A stretch of DNA of 64,000 nucleotides from Cryobacterium suzukii (GTDB lineage: Bacteria > Actinomycetota > Actinomycetes > Actinomycetales > Microbacteriaceae). The stretch's first letter is position 1, and every line of letters starts with the position of its first letter. Below the pieces are notes generated by a model. The model worked only from the letters and a program-made list of their open reading frames with translations. It made no database searches and was not told the origin of the DNA. The DNA lies in contig NZ_SOHJ01000015.1 in assembly GCF_004403185.1 (NCBI RefSeq), positions 38,256 to 102,255 of the forward strand. Direction: 5' to 3'. The position numbers and the translations under genes were made by a program. This document shows, one piece after another, positions 9,904 through 16,944 of the stretch.

Positions 9904-9932
9904 TTGGCCTTCGCCCCACAAGTCCGTATGCT
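9904..9932 (+). promoter_or_regulatory. Candidate promoter of tRNA-Glu
   Basis: TTGGCC (9904-9909) and TATGCT (9927-9932) are spaced by exactly 17 bases. The -10 box lies 33 bases before the tRNA 5' end, which suits a short leader. No other signal was seen in the 257-base gap between the M23 gene and the tRNA. Confidence 0.5.
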
Positions 9933-9965
9933 TACTCTTCGGCAGCCATGAACTTTGTGGCTCAC

Positions 9966-10038
9966 GGCCCCATCGTTTAGCGGCCTAGGACGGCGCCCTT
10001 TCACGGCGTTAACACGGGTTCGAATCCCGTTGGGGCTA
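9966..10038 (+). tRNA. tRNA-Glu (anticodon TTC)
   Basis: A 73-base cloverleaf. Acceptor arm GGCCCCA pairs with TGGGGCT with a terminal G-T pair and discriminator A. The anticodon loop CTTTCAC reads TTC, and the T-arm has GGTTCGAATCC. CCA is not encoded. Confidence 0.97.
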
Positions 10039-10123
10039 CGCAAACTGTACGTGCACGGAGTAGTAAATTAAATAGAATAGTCTTACCAAGTGCCTCGCAC
10101 ACAGATTCACATTTTCACATCGA

Positions 10124-10197
10124 GGCCCTGTAGCGCAGTTGGTTAGCGCGCCGCCCTGTCACGGCGGAGGTCGCCGGTTCAAGTCCGGTCAGGGTCG
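10124..10197 (+). tRNA. tRNA-Asp (anticodon GTC)
   Basis: A 74-base cloverleaf. GGCCCTG pairs with CAGGGTC with one G-T pair and discriminator G. The anticodon loop CTGTCAC reads GTC. CCA is not encoded. A terminator follows within 12 bases. Confidence 0.97.
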
Positions 10198-10207
10198 CAA
10201 AGAAAAT

Positions 10208-10235
10208 AGCCCTTTCGAAAGGAAGGGCTTTTTTC
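10208..10235 (+). terminator. Terminator after tRNA-Asp
   Basis: AGCCCTT pairs with AAGGGCT around TCGAAAGG, followed by six T residues. Confidence 0.85.
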
Positions 10236-10265
10236 TTAGAAGAGGCGTTTATAGCGCAGCTTCGG

Positions 10266-10341
10266 GGCCCTGTAGCTCAGTTGGTAGAGCGTTCGACTGA
10301 AAATTGAAAGGTCACCGGATCGACGCCGGTCGGGGCCACCA
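10266..10341 (+). tRNA. tRNA-Phe (anticodon GAA), CCA encoded
   Basis: A 76-base gene including an encoded CCA (10339-10341), unlike its two neighbours. GGCCCTG pairs with CGGGGCC with one T-G wobble. The anticodon loop CTGAAAA reads GAA. The T-arm is ACCGG-ATCGACG-CCGGT, so position 54 is A where nearly all tRNAs have T. The stem is perfect, so the gene looks functional. Confidence 0.95.
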
Positions 10342-10343
10342 CC

Positions 10344-10380
10344 GCCACTCCCTAGGAAACACTGGGGAGTGGCTTTTTTT
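10344..10380 (+). terminator. Terminator after tRNA-Phe
   Basis: GCCACTCCC (10344-10352) pairs with GGGAGTGGC (10365-10373), followed by seven T residues. It closes the tRNA cluster. Confidence 0.9.
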
Positions 10381-10511
10381 ATGTCAATTTTCTCAACGCT
10401 ACGTCGATACGCCCCACTCGGATCGTGCCTAGCAGAAGTTGCCCGCGCGTAGAGCTTCGACTCCACACCGACCAGGTGGACACCCCTCGTGCTCTGAGTA
10501 GACTCGGGCGC

Positions 10512-11177
10512 ATGGCAAACTCACAGCTTCGTGATCACGCAGCATCACCGGCTTCCCTCGCGTTGTTGATCGGCGGTGGGCTACTGCTTGCCTCGGTCGT
10601 CATCACGGTGATCGCGCAGCCCACGCTCTTCCCGTACGCCGAGATGGTGGGACCAGCCCTGTTTTCCGCCGCTCTGTTGGTGTTCGCCTTCGGCGTGCGT
10701 GGGGTGGGCAGCGTCACAGCGCGCCGCCCCGTTGGCACCACCGCTCTCGCTGTGTTGGCTGCCTGGCTTCTTCTTGGGTCTGTACTGTACGGCCTTATTG
10801 GCGACGTCTTCTCGAACGACCCCGCTCCGACCGCGCTCATGGCCTTCGCCTACGCGGACTCATTCGTGCAATTCGCTCTCGCATTGGTCGCGGTCATGCA
10901 AATCGCCCGGCTCGGCGCCGTGCCGGCTCCGTGGAACTGGGTGCCAGCCGGGATTGTGGCGGCGGTGACCCTGACTTGGCTGCTACTGCAAGTGCTGGGC
11001 GGAGGCTCGGCCACCGCATACGGACCCAATCTGCTGACATGGCTCCTGACGGGGCTGGACGGCGTTGCCCGGATCGGCGGCACAGTACTGCTCGGTGTAA
11101 TCGCCATCGTTCTCGCCGACCGCGTCAATCGCCGGGCGACCACCAACGTACCTCTGGTGCCCGAAATACAAATCTGA
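10512..11177 (+). CDS. Multi-pass membrane protein of unknown function
   Basis: I do not recognise this family. From ATG at 10512 (MANSQLRDH) it has 221 residues and about six hydrophobic helices: LALLIGGGLLLASVVITVIA, a second around FSAALLVFAFGV, a third around TTALAVLAAWLLLGSVLYGL, then segments near FVQFALALVAVMQIA, VAAVTLTWLLLQVL and IGGTVLLGVIAIVLA. The C-terminus is short and basic. There are no catalytic motifs. The upstream frame is open for 29 more codons, but those residues look non-coding and the ATG is closer to a plausible promoter. It lies between the tRNA cluster and the WXG100-like genes. Confidence 0.7.
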   Translation: MANSQLRDHAASPASLALLIGGGLLLASVVITVIAQPTLFPYAEMVGPALFSAALLVFAFGVRGVGSVTARRPVGTTALAVLAAWLLLGSVLYGLIGDVFSNDPAPTALMAFAYADSFVQFALALVAVMQIARLGAVPAPWNWVPAGIVAAVTLTWLLLQVLGGGSATAYGPNLLTWLLTGLDGVARIGGTVLLGVIAIVLADRVNRRATTNVPLVPEIQI

Positions 11178-11440
11178 ATTCGTCTCGTTCCGACGTAGTC
11201 CCAGCGACCCTCGAACCCGACCTTCCACGGGACTCTTTCATGGCCCAGGGACCGACGTTTGCGCAACCCCAGGGCCTTGCCCCAGACGAACATGCGCCGC
11301 TCGTAATGTGTGTGGCCGGGCGGTTATCCAACAGTCATCGGATCATCGGTAAATCCGACGTCGAGAATCCTCGAAGCGTGGCGTCCGGGCTGGTAGCGTG
11401 GGGCTATCTGCACAATGCAGCTCATATGGGGGAGCATCAA

Positions 11441-11737
11441 ATGGCCAACATCAACGTCTCGTATCAGGAACTCAACTCGTCCGCAGACCGCCTCGTGGCT
11501 GGCCGCGACGACATCAACACCAAGCTCGCCGAGTTGCAGAGCCTGATCGGCTCTCTCGTGAGCTCCGGCTTCGTCACCGACAAGTCCTCCGGCGCATTCA
11601 ACGCCTCCTATGAGCAGTTCACGAGTGGTGCGCGCGCCACGATCAGCGGTCTCGACGGGCTCTCCAACTACCTGCGCACCACGGCCACCACGCTGTCCGA
11701 GGTCGACGCGCAGCTCGCCGCGCGCCTCTCCCGCTAA
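11441..11737 (+). CDS. ESAT-6/WXG100-like small secreted protein
   Basis: The 98-residue product (MANINVSYQELNSSADRLVA...) is nearly all helical, with two helices separated by a Gly/Ser turn (SGFVTDKSSGAFNASY) where WXG100 proteins have W-x-G. Size, charge pattern and helix-turn-helix layout fit the type VII (ESX) substrate superfamily, though the Trp is replaced by Phe/Val. A Shine-Dalgarno GGGGGAG precedes the ATG; an upstream extension of the frame overlaps the previous gene and is not credible. It pairs with the next gene 57 bases downstream. Expected role, from the family: dimeric secreted protein or secretion partner. Confidence 0.8.
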   Translation: MANINVSYQELNSSADRLVAGRDDINTKLAELQSLIGSLVSSGFVTDKSSGAFNASYEQFTSGARATISGLDGLSNYLRTTATTLSEVDAQLAARLSR

Positions 11738-11794
11738 CCTCTCGATGTCTGGCAGCCGGCCTTGCACGGCGGCTGCCACTGTTTGGAGGCACGA

Positions 11795-12352
11795 ATGTAT
11801 GGAGACATGTCAGTCGTCAGGTCCGACTCGGCGCGCCTGCGCGCCCACGGCGACGACGTCCGGGCGCGCGCACTAGCGATCAAGGCGCGGGCCGAGGCGA
11901 TGAACTGGAACTCCGTCGCCGCGACGGCGTTCCGAGCCGAAATCGGCGTCACCGCCGACACTCTCGGTCGTTCAGCTGCCGCACTCGACACAGCAGCGGA
12001 TGCCCTGTCGAACCACGCGCGGTCCGTCGACGAGGTCAAGGCACTCATCCACCAGGCCCAGGAGTGGGCGGGTGAGCGCCTCGACGAGGCGCGCTCGATC
12101 GTCGGCAACGTCGTCAAGGTCGTTCACGATGTCGCAGAAAACGCCGTAACCGGGTTCATGACCGTGCTCGCGTCCATCCCCGACCAGGTCAACAACGTCA
12201 AGGTCTCCGTCTTCCGGGTCTTCGGCACGGACGTCGCTCCGGAGGCCGTCGCCCGCGCCGAGGACATCGTGCGGGCCGTCCCCAACCGTCCGGCAGACGG
12301 TTCCCAGGACTGGCTCGACGTGCAACGCTCCCTGGGCGGCGCACGCCGCTAG
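11795..12352 (+). CDS. WXG100-like N-terminal helical protein, ESX-associated
   Basis: From ATG at 11795 (MYGDMSVVRSDSARLRAHG, GGAGG 6 bases upstream) there are 185 residues. The first 100 form a helical hairpin with NWNSVAATAFRAEI at the turn, close to the W-x-S/G-x-A pattern of WXG100-like ESX proteins. The next part is a second helical stretch (KALIHQAQEWAGERLDEA, then VVKVVHDVAENAVTGFM). The C-terminal 45 residues (PEAVARAEDIVRAVP) have no recognised domain. Likely a longer partner of the preceding small protein. The secretion machinery itself is not in this window. Confidence 0.7.
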   Translation: MYGDMSVVRSDSARLRAHGDDVRARALAIKARAEAMNWNSVAATAFRAEIGVTADTLGRSAAALDTAADALSNHARSVDEVKALIHQAQEWAGERLDEARSIVGNVVKVVHDVAENAVTGFMTVLASIPDQVNNVKVSVFRVFGTDVAPEAVARAEDIVRAVPNRPADGSQDWLDVQRSLGGARR

Positions 12353-12413
12353 ACCAGTCCGTCTGGCTTTGGCTTCTACCCATCCGGCGTCAGCGCCGAT
12401 TCCCGCCATGGCC

Positions 12414-12959
12414 TCATCCGACCGACAGCGTAGGGACGGCGCCCGGCCACGTGCCCATGTATTCCGGACCGCTGAGGTAGACGCTGTACGTTTGGAACGT
12501 GGGGTACTCGAGCCCAGCGAGCACGTTCGCCTCAGCTTGCAGCTCGACCCTGTGATCGTCTTTCCACACGGTCATTAGCAGGCTCGCGGGCTCAGCGTCG
12601 AAGTGTTTCGCCAAGCCGGCCTGGGGAGGGAAAGATGTCGCCCAGCCAACCCGCAGGACGTAGTCGAGTATCCCGGGAGCTGTGATCGCCGTCTCATCAT
12701 CGACATAGACCTCGATGATCGTCGACGTGGACAAACCCGAAATTGAGGACCGAACAGTCGCGTCGCTAAGGCCGGGAACCGCGTTCAAGAGCACGACAGC
12801 GGCATCACTGCTGATCCCGGTGGACGCGGCGGACGGGGTCGGCGCGACGGTGGATGTGCTGTTGGAGGCGTCGAACGTTAGGTTCGAGCAGCCACTGAGC
12901 ACAACTGCCGTGGCCACGACAGCGATCGTGGCGCCGATCAAACGTTTTCGAACACTCAT
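12414..12959 (-). CDS. Lipoprotein, copy 1 of three tandem paralogues
   Basis: A 181-residue lipoprotein: basic start MSVRKRLIGA, hydrophobic segment, lipobox VVLSGC with the Cys at about residue 23. A Ser/Thr/Pro linker (STVAPTPSAAS) is followed by a globular domain with GLSDATVRSSISGLS, IIEVYVDDE and LDYVLRVGWATSF, ending GPEYMGTWPGAVPTLSVG. It is the most divergent copy, with a short insertion after WATSF. It is the last of the minus-strand EspG-like/lipase/lipoprotein series. I infer an immunity role for the lipase; the family has no known function that I can name. Confidence 0.8.
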   Translation of the reverse strand: MSVRKRLIGATIAVVATAVVLSGCSNLTFDASNSTSTVAPTPSAASTGISSDAAVVLLNAVPGLSDATVRSSISGLSTSTIIEVYVDDETAITAPGILDYVLRVGWATSFPPQAGLAKHFDAEPASLLMTVWKDDHRVELQAEANVLAGLEYPTFQTYSVYLSGPEYMGTWPGAVPTLSVG

Positions 12960-13060
12960 GTCTGGTCCTCATCGTGTTGCTGCGAAATCGCAAGCGGTCG
13001 CGGAACCGCCGCGTAAAAACCCCTCACGGACGCAGCCCACCCATCGCCTGCGCACCACAG
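12960..13060 (-). pseudogene. Decayed copy of the lipase 3' end (copy A)
   Basis: On the minus strand this spacer carries GCTGCGTCCGTGAGGGGTTTT, then a GCAGCAACACGATGAGGA run directly before the lipoprotein start. The intact lipase tail reads GCGTCCGCGAAGGGTTTT and GCAGCAACCCGATGAGGA at the same places. The reading frame is lost. Best explained as duplication of a unit made of lipase tail plus lipoprotein gene. Confidence 0.6.
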
Positions 13061-13107
13061 AGCTCTTCAAAACCGGTGCGGTTACGACGCTCATATCGGC
13101 ACTGACC

Positions 13108-13623
13108 TCAGCCTACCGAGAGCGTCGGGACGACGCCCGGCCACGCACCCAAGTACTCCGGACCATCGAGATAGACGCTATAGAGTTCCGGAAACGCGGG
13201 GTACTCGACTCCAGCGAGCAGGTTCGCCTGCGCTTGCAGGTCGAGGGTCCGGCCATTGTTGCGCACGATCAATTTCACGCTCGCGGGCTGACGATCAAAA
13301 GATGTCGCCCAGCCAACCCGCAGCACGTAATCGAGAATCCCGGGGACCGTGATCGCCGTCTCATCATCGACATAGACCTCGATGATCGCCGACGTGGACA
13401 AGCCCGAGATTGAGGACCGAACAGTGGCGTCACTCAGGCCGGTTACAGCATTCAGCAGCACGACGGCGGCATCACTGCCGATCCCGGTGGACGCAGCGGA
13501 CGGGGTCGGTGCGACAGCGGATGTGCTGTTGGAGGGGTCGAACATTAGGTTCGAGCAACCGCTGAGCACAACCGCCGCCACGACAGCAATCGTGGCGCCG
13601 ATCAAACGTTTTCCAATACTCAT
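13108..13623 (-). CDS. Lipoprotein, copy 2 of three tandem paralogues
   Basis: A 171-residue lipoprotein with start MSIGKRLIGATIAVVA and lipobox VVLSGC. The domain after the Thr/Pro/Ser linker is nearly identical to copy 3 in long blocks: IIEVYVDDE, LDYVLRVGWATSFDRQP, RNNGRTLDLQAQANLLAG, and the C-terminal YLGAWPGVVPTLSVG. The ATG at 13621-13623 has GAGGA about 8 bases upstream. The spacer before it resembles the lipase 3' end. Expected location is the outer face of the cytoplasmic membrane. Inferred immunity protein for the neighbouring secreted lipase. Confidence 0.82.
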   Translation of the reverse strand: MSIGKRLIGATIAVVAAVVLSGCSNLMFDPSNSTSAVAPTPSAASTGIGSDAAVVLLNAVTGLSDATVRSSISGLSTSAIIEVYVDDETAITVPGILDYVLRVGWATSFDRQPASVKLIVRNNGRTLDLQAQANLLAGVEYPAFPELYSVYLDGPEYLGAWPGVVPTLSVG

Positions 13624-13720
13624 CTCTGGGTCCTCACCGTGTTGCTGCGAAATCCTAAGCGGTCGCGGAACCGTCGCACAAAAACCCTTCGCGGACGCAG
13701 CACAGCCGTCGGCCTGCGAA
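13624..13720 (-). pseudogene. Decayed copy of the lipase 3' end (copy B)
   Basis: On the minus strand the spacer shows GCCGAC, then 9 unmatched bases, then GCGTCCGCGAAGGGTTTTT, with the same spacing as in the intact lipase gene (near 14340-14385). GCAGCAAC and TGAGGA precede the lipoprotein ATG, again as in the intact arrangement. It is not an open frame for the lipase sequence. Confidence 0.65.
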
Positions 13721-13774
13721 CCGTAGAACTCTCTAAAACCGGTGCGGCTACGACGCCCGCACCCGGAACAAATC

Positions 13775-14281
13775 TCAGCCTACCGACAGCGTCGGGACGA
13801 CGCCCGGCCACGCACCCAAGTACTCCGGACCATCGAGATAGACGCTGTGCGAGGGTGCGAGCGTAGGATATTCGACTCCGGCGAGCAGGTTCGCCTGCGC
13901 TTGCAGGTCGAGGGTTCGGCCATTGTTGCGCACGGTCAATATCACGCTCCCAGGCTGGCGGTCAAAAGACGTCGCCCAGCCAACCCGCAGCACGTAATCA
14001 AGAACCCCGGAGGCCGTGATCGCGGCCTCATCATCGACGTAGACCTCGATGATCAGCGACGTGGACAAACCCGAAATTGAGGACTGAACAGTGGCGTCGC
14101 TAAGGCCGGGAACGGCGTTCAAGAGCACGAAAGCGGCATCACTGCTGATCCCGGTGGACGCAGCGGACGGGGTCGGCGCGACGGCGGATGTGCCGGGTTT
14201 CAGGAGCGAGCAGCCGCTCAGCACCACCGCCGCCGCTACGACAGCAATCACAACGCCGGTCAAAGATTTTCGGATATTCAT
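13775..14281 (-). CDS. Lipoprotein, copy 3 of three tandem paralogues
   Basis: From ATG at 14279-14281 (MNIRKSLTGVVIAVVAAA) there are 168 residues with lipobox VVLSGC and a short linker, then the shared domain (GLSDATVQSSISGLS, IIEVYVDDEAAI, LDYVLRVGWATSFDRQP). I chose this start over one 9 codons upstream because GAGGA sits 7 bases before it. The lipase stop codon is 10 bases away and overlaps that Shine-Dalgarno, so the two genes are translationally coupled. This direct coupling is the main contextual reason to call it a cognate immunity lipoprotein; that role is inference. Confidence 0.85.
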   Translation of the reverse strand: MNIRKSLTGVVIAVVAAAVVLSGCSLLKPGTSAVAPTPSAASTGISSDAAFVLLNAVPGLSDATVQSSISGLSTSLIIEVYVDDEAAITASGVLDYVLRVGWATSFDRQPGSVILTVRNNGRTLDLQAQANLLAGVEYPTLAPSHSVYLDGPEYLGAWPGVVPTLSVG

Positions 14282-14291
14282 CTCTTGTTCC

Positions 14292-15965
14292 TCATCGGGT
14301 TGCTGCATAGTCGTGAACTGTCGCTTCTTTGCCGCTGAAAAAACCCTTCGCGGACGCGGTGAACGTGTCGGCGTTGGGATCCAAGGAGTTTTGGAATTTT
14401 CCGGCCGTTACCGCGTACTTCAGAGCGTCGTGCGGTTCCGATTTGTCGCCCATTCCCGGGGGGTCGGTGTACACCGTGACCTGATTGGTCGTTGCCGGAT
14501 TGTCTGACCCATCCCCTGCCGGGACCAGGTCCCCCGTGTGTTCGAAGGAGAGCACGTTGACGTCAGCGGGAATGTCGAAGTTGCCGATCGACGCACCGGC
14601 GGTGACGACGTTCGTGATGTTATAGTGCTGGTTCATCCAGGGGTCGGAGCTCATCAGTCCCGCGGTGATTCCGCCGAGGCTGAAGCCGGCGAGCATGACC
14701 GGATCGTGGGATTTCACATCCGCCTGGTCCATGGCTCTCTTGACGGCCTCCATGAGCACGGTTTGATGCTGCGCCATGGACGCCAGGTCGCTCGGCACGT
14801 CGTTCGTGGCGGTGCCGGGTGCTAGCCCCCAGTTCTGGGTGCTGGGGATCTGGACTATCCAGTGACTCACGCCGTCAACTCCTACTCGTTCCACAAGCCG
14901 AATGTCGGAGAAAACATCCGGAGAACCTTTGGGGGAGCCAGCTGGGGCGTTCCCGTTCCTGTCGATGTCCCAGGCGCCCTTAAACAAGGTATCTAGGTCG
15001 GTCGGCACGATCTGGGGGATCGGGGCTCCCTTGGAGTCGGTGAAGGCAATGGGAGCGACGGTCGGCTGGCCGGTCGCGTCGTCGAATGCGCCGAAGCGGC
15101 CACCGCCGGCGATGATGCCTTCCACGAGCTGGTCGTAGTTGAGGGGCGGCCAGGGTGCACCGGTCAGGGAGGTCGTTCCGACGATGGCCAGCGGGCCAAC
15201 GGCATAGGTCGCTCCGGCAAGGAGCCCGGGAGCGAAGTTGATGATCGTCTGCACGAGGTCGGTATGCTCGCTGGCCCAGGCTTGGATCGCGTCCATATCG
15301 GGGGCGCTGGCGAGCAGGGCCGCGAACTCGGCCGCGAGCCGCTGGTTGGCAGCGGTGGCGGCATCCGCTGGTGAATAGGCAGATGCAAAGGCACTCGCTC
15401 CGGGCGTGATGAGCGCACCCGCACCGCCCGGCAGAAGCACTGTGGCGAGCAGCCACGGGTTCTTCTCTACCTGGTCGCCGATCGCGTCCACCGCTGCTCC
15501 GGCCGAGTCAGCCACCTCGGTGAGCTGATAGCTAACTTCAACGCCGGCCGCGTAGAGCGCTGCCCCACCGGCCACGACCGTGGCCCCAGCGACCGCCACG
15601 ACACCAACAGCGAAACCGCCCACGAAGTAGAGGCCGCCTGCGGCCGTGGCGAGCGCGGATTCCACCGTCTCGTAGGTGACGATGGCGCCGTCAATGAAGA
15701 GGTGCAGCACCGCGACCCTGGCGGTCTGGACGAGGTACACGGCGGCGGCCTGGAGGATCTTCGTCTCAGCATCTGCGAAGGTGGCCGGCGAGAGAATCGC
15801 CGATTCGAGCAAGTCACCGCCGGCCGCCACGGCCGCGATATGCAGGCTCTCCGTGGCGAGATAGTTTTGCACCTGACCGAGCTCCGTCGAGAACGTGCGC
15901 ATGTCTTCGAAAGTCGCGACGAGGGGGGAGGTATTGGTACCGCCGGTGACCGTGAAGTCACTCAT
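14292..15965 (-). CDS. Predicted type VII-secreted lipase/esterase (alpha/beta hydrolase toxin candidate)
   Basis: A 557-residue protein without a classical signal peptide. Residues 1-240 are mainly helical: a WXG/LXG-like start (TFEDMRTFSTELGQVQNYL), then Ala/Gly/Val-rich hydrophobic helices around 110-145. Residues about 260-557 form an alpha/beta hydrolase domain with nucleophile elbow GFSLGG (Ser429), a GDLVP Asp (Asp479) and His512 in EPHDALKY, a complete Ser-Asp-His triad in the right order. It overlaps the upstream EspG-like gene by 8 bases and is coupled to lipoprotein copy 3. No close named homologue is recognised. The hydrolase fold is well supported; lipid substrate, ESX secretion and toxin role are inferred from architecture and context. 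Confidence 0.78.
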   Translation of the reverse strand: MSDFTVTGGTNTSPLVATFEDMRTFSTELGQVQNYLATESLHIAAVAAGGDLLESAILSPATFADAETKILQAAAVYLVQTARVAVLHLFIDGAIVTYETVESALATAAGGLYFVGGFAVGVVAVAGATVVAGGAALYAAGVEVSYQLTEVADSAGAAVDAIGDQVEKNPWLLATVLLPGGAGALITPGASAFASAYSPADAATAANQRLAAEFAALLASAPDMDAIQAWASEHTDLVQTIINFAPGLLAGATYAVGPLAIVGTTSLTGAPWPPLNYDQLVEGIIAGGGRFGAFDDATGQPTVAPIAFTDSKGAPIPQIVPTDLDTLFKGAWDIDRNGNAPAGSPKGSPDVFSDIRLVERVGVDGVSHWIVQIPSTQNWGLAPGTATNDVPSDLASMAQHQTVLMEAVKRAMDQADVKSHDPVMLAGFSLGGITAGLMSSDPWMNQHYNITNVVTAGASIGNFDIPADVNVLSFEHTGDLVPAGDGSDNPATTNQVTVYTDPPGMGDKSEPHDALKYAVTAGKFQNSLDPNADTFTASAKGFFSGKEATVHDYAATR

Positions 15966-16884
15966 GGGCCATCTCCTTCAGGGTGATTTCTGCGCAGAGG
16001 GAAGCGACTTCCGCCCGAATGGCGGTGTACGTCACTGCGGCAATTGTGATGGTTCCGGAGTCGACCACCTGTTCCGCAGTCGGTAGGCCGTCGTCGCCTG
16101 CAGGCACCCGCACGTCCACGCTGCGCCAGCCGGCTGCGCCGCGCACATAGCGAAGCACCCGCACGGGGATGCCGTCCTCCCGCGAGAGTCGAAGCTCGAA
16201 CCCGGCGTTGAGGTCGCCAGCAAGCCCCGAAAGCGCCTGCACTGCGCCGGGACCGCCGATTCGGTGGGAAAGTTCCTCCAGAAGGAGCGGGTCACGGGCG
16301 CGGAGAACCTCAATGCCGCCGCGGCTATCCGTCAGAGACATCGTCACGATGGGCCCGTTGTCGCCGGCCTCTCCACCGCGCGGGATGGCCAGGGCTAGTT
16401 CGCCGGCAAGGTCCGGGAACGGCACGACTGCGAACTCGACGCCAGCCAGATCGCCGGTCGTTCCTCGCCCGTCGGCGATCTCGACGTTCTGTGCCCGCGC
16501 GAGCAAAGAGCCGAAACCGCCGCGCGCCGAGGCGACGAGCAAAAGGGTCGACTCTCGGGTCCATGCGGACACCTCGAACACCCAGGCCGGGGCCATGTGC
16601 AGCGACAGGAAAACCATGAACGGCTCAAGAAGCCAGTCGCTCAGGTTCGCGGGAATCGGGTCGCGCGGGACATCCGCTGCGACCAGGCCTTTGGCGATCA
16701 GACTGGCGAGCGCCGCCCGCACCCGCTCCACGGCCTCGGCGGGGCCCAGCTCACTGGCCCATTCCTGACGAAATCTCGGCGGTAATCGCAGCGTCGGCAC
16801 GTGATCCTGCACAAAATGCAATTCGTCAGCAGTCAACAGAAACCGCGGAGTAGACATCCCCGCCCCCAACGATTCACTCGTCAC
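15958..16884 (-). CDS. EspG-like ESX-associated protein (putative chaperone)
   Basis: About 308 residues from GTG at 16882-16884, chosen for GGGGGA 7 bases upstream. The ATG at 16855-16857 (MSTPRFLLTADELHFV) and a GTG at 16909-16911 are alternatives. No signal peptide or membrane helix. The opening LLTADELHFV, the overall size and the mixed alpha/beta pattern resemble EspG-type proteins, cytosolic chaperones that hold ESX substrates. The similarity is by eye and weak. It overlaps the lipase start by 8 bases, the position expected for a dedicated chaperone or adaptor. Confidence 0.5.
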   Translation of the reverse strand: MTSESLGAGMSTPRFLLTADELHFVQDHVPTLRLPPRFRQEWASELGPAEAVERVRAALASLIAKGLVAADVPRDPIPANLSDWLLEPFMVFLSLHMAPAWVFEVSAWTRESTLLLVASARGGFGSLLARAQNVEIADGRGTTGDLAGVEFAVVPFPDLAGELALAIPRGGEAGDNGPIVTMSLTDSRGGIEVLRARDPLLLEELSHRIGGPGAVQALSGLAGDLNAGFELRLSREDGIPVRVLRYVRGAAGWRSVDVRVPAGDDGLPTAEQVVDSGTITIAAVTYTAIRAEVASLCAEITLKEMAHE

Positions 16885-16944
16885 TATGCGTTCCCCCGTA
16901 TGTTCGTTCACAGCCTATCGAGAATGCGACCTGGTTCAACTGCC

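Noticed and set aside
9966..10341. Integrated element at the tRNA cluster with attL/attR
   Set aside because: No integrase, no duplicated tRNA 3' end was found in the window.
13620..13811. Small minus-strand frame in the lipoprotein spacer
   Set aside because: The spacer aligns with the lipase 3' end in a shifted frame, so the frame is likely incidental.
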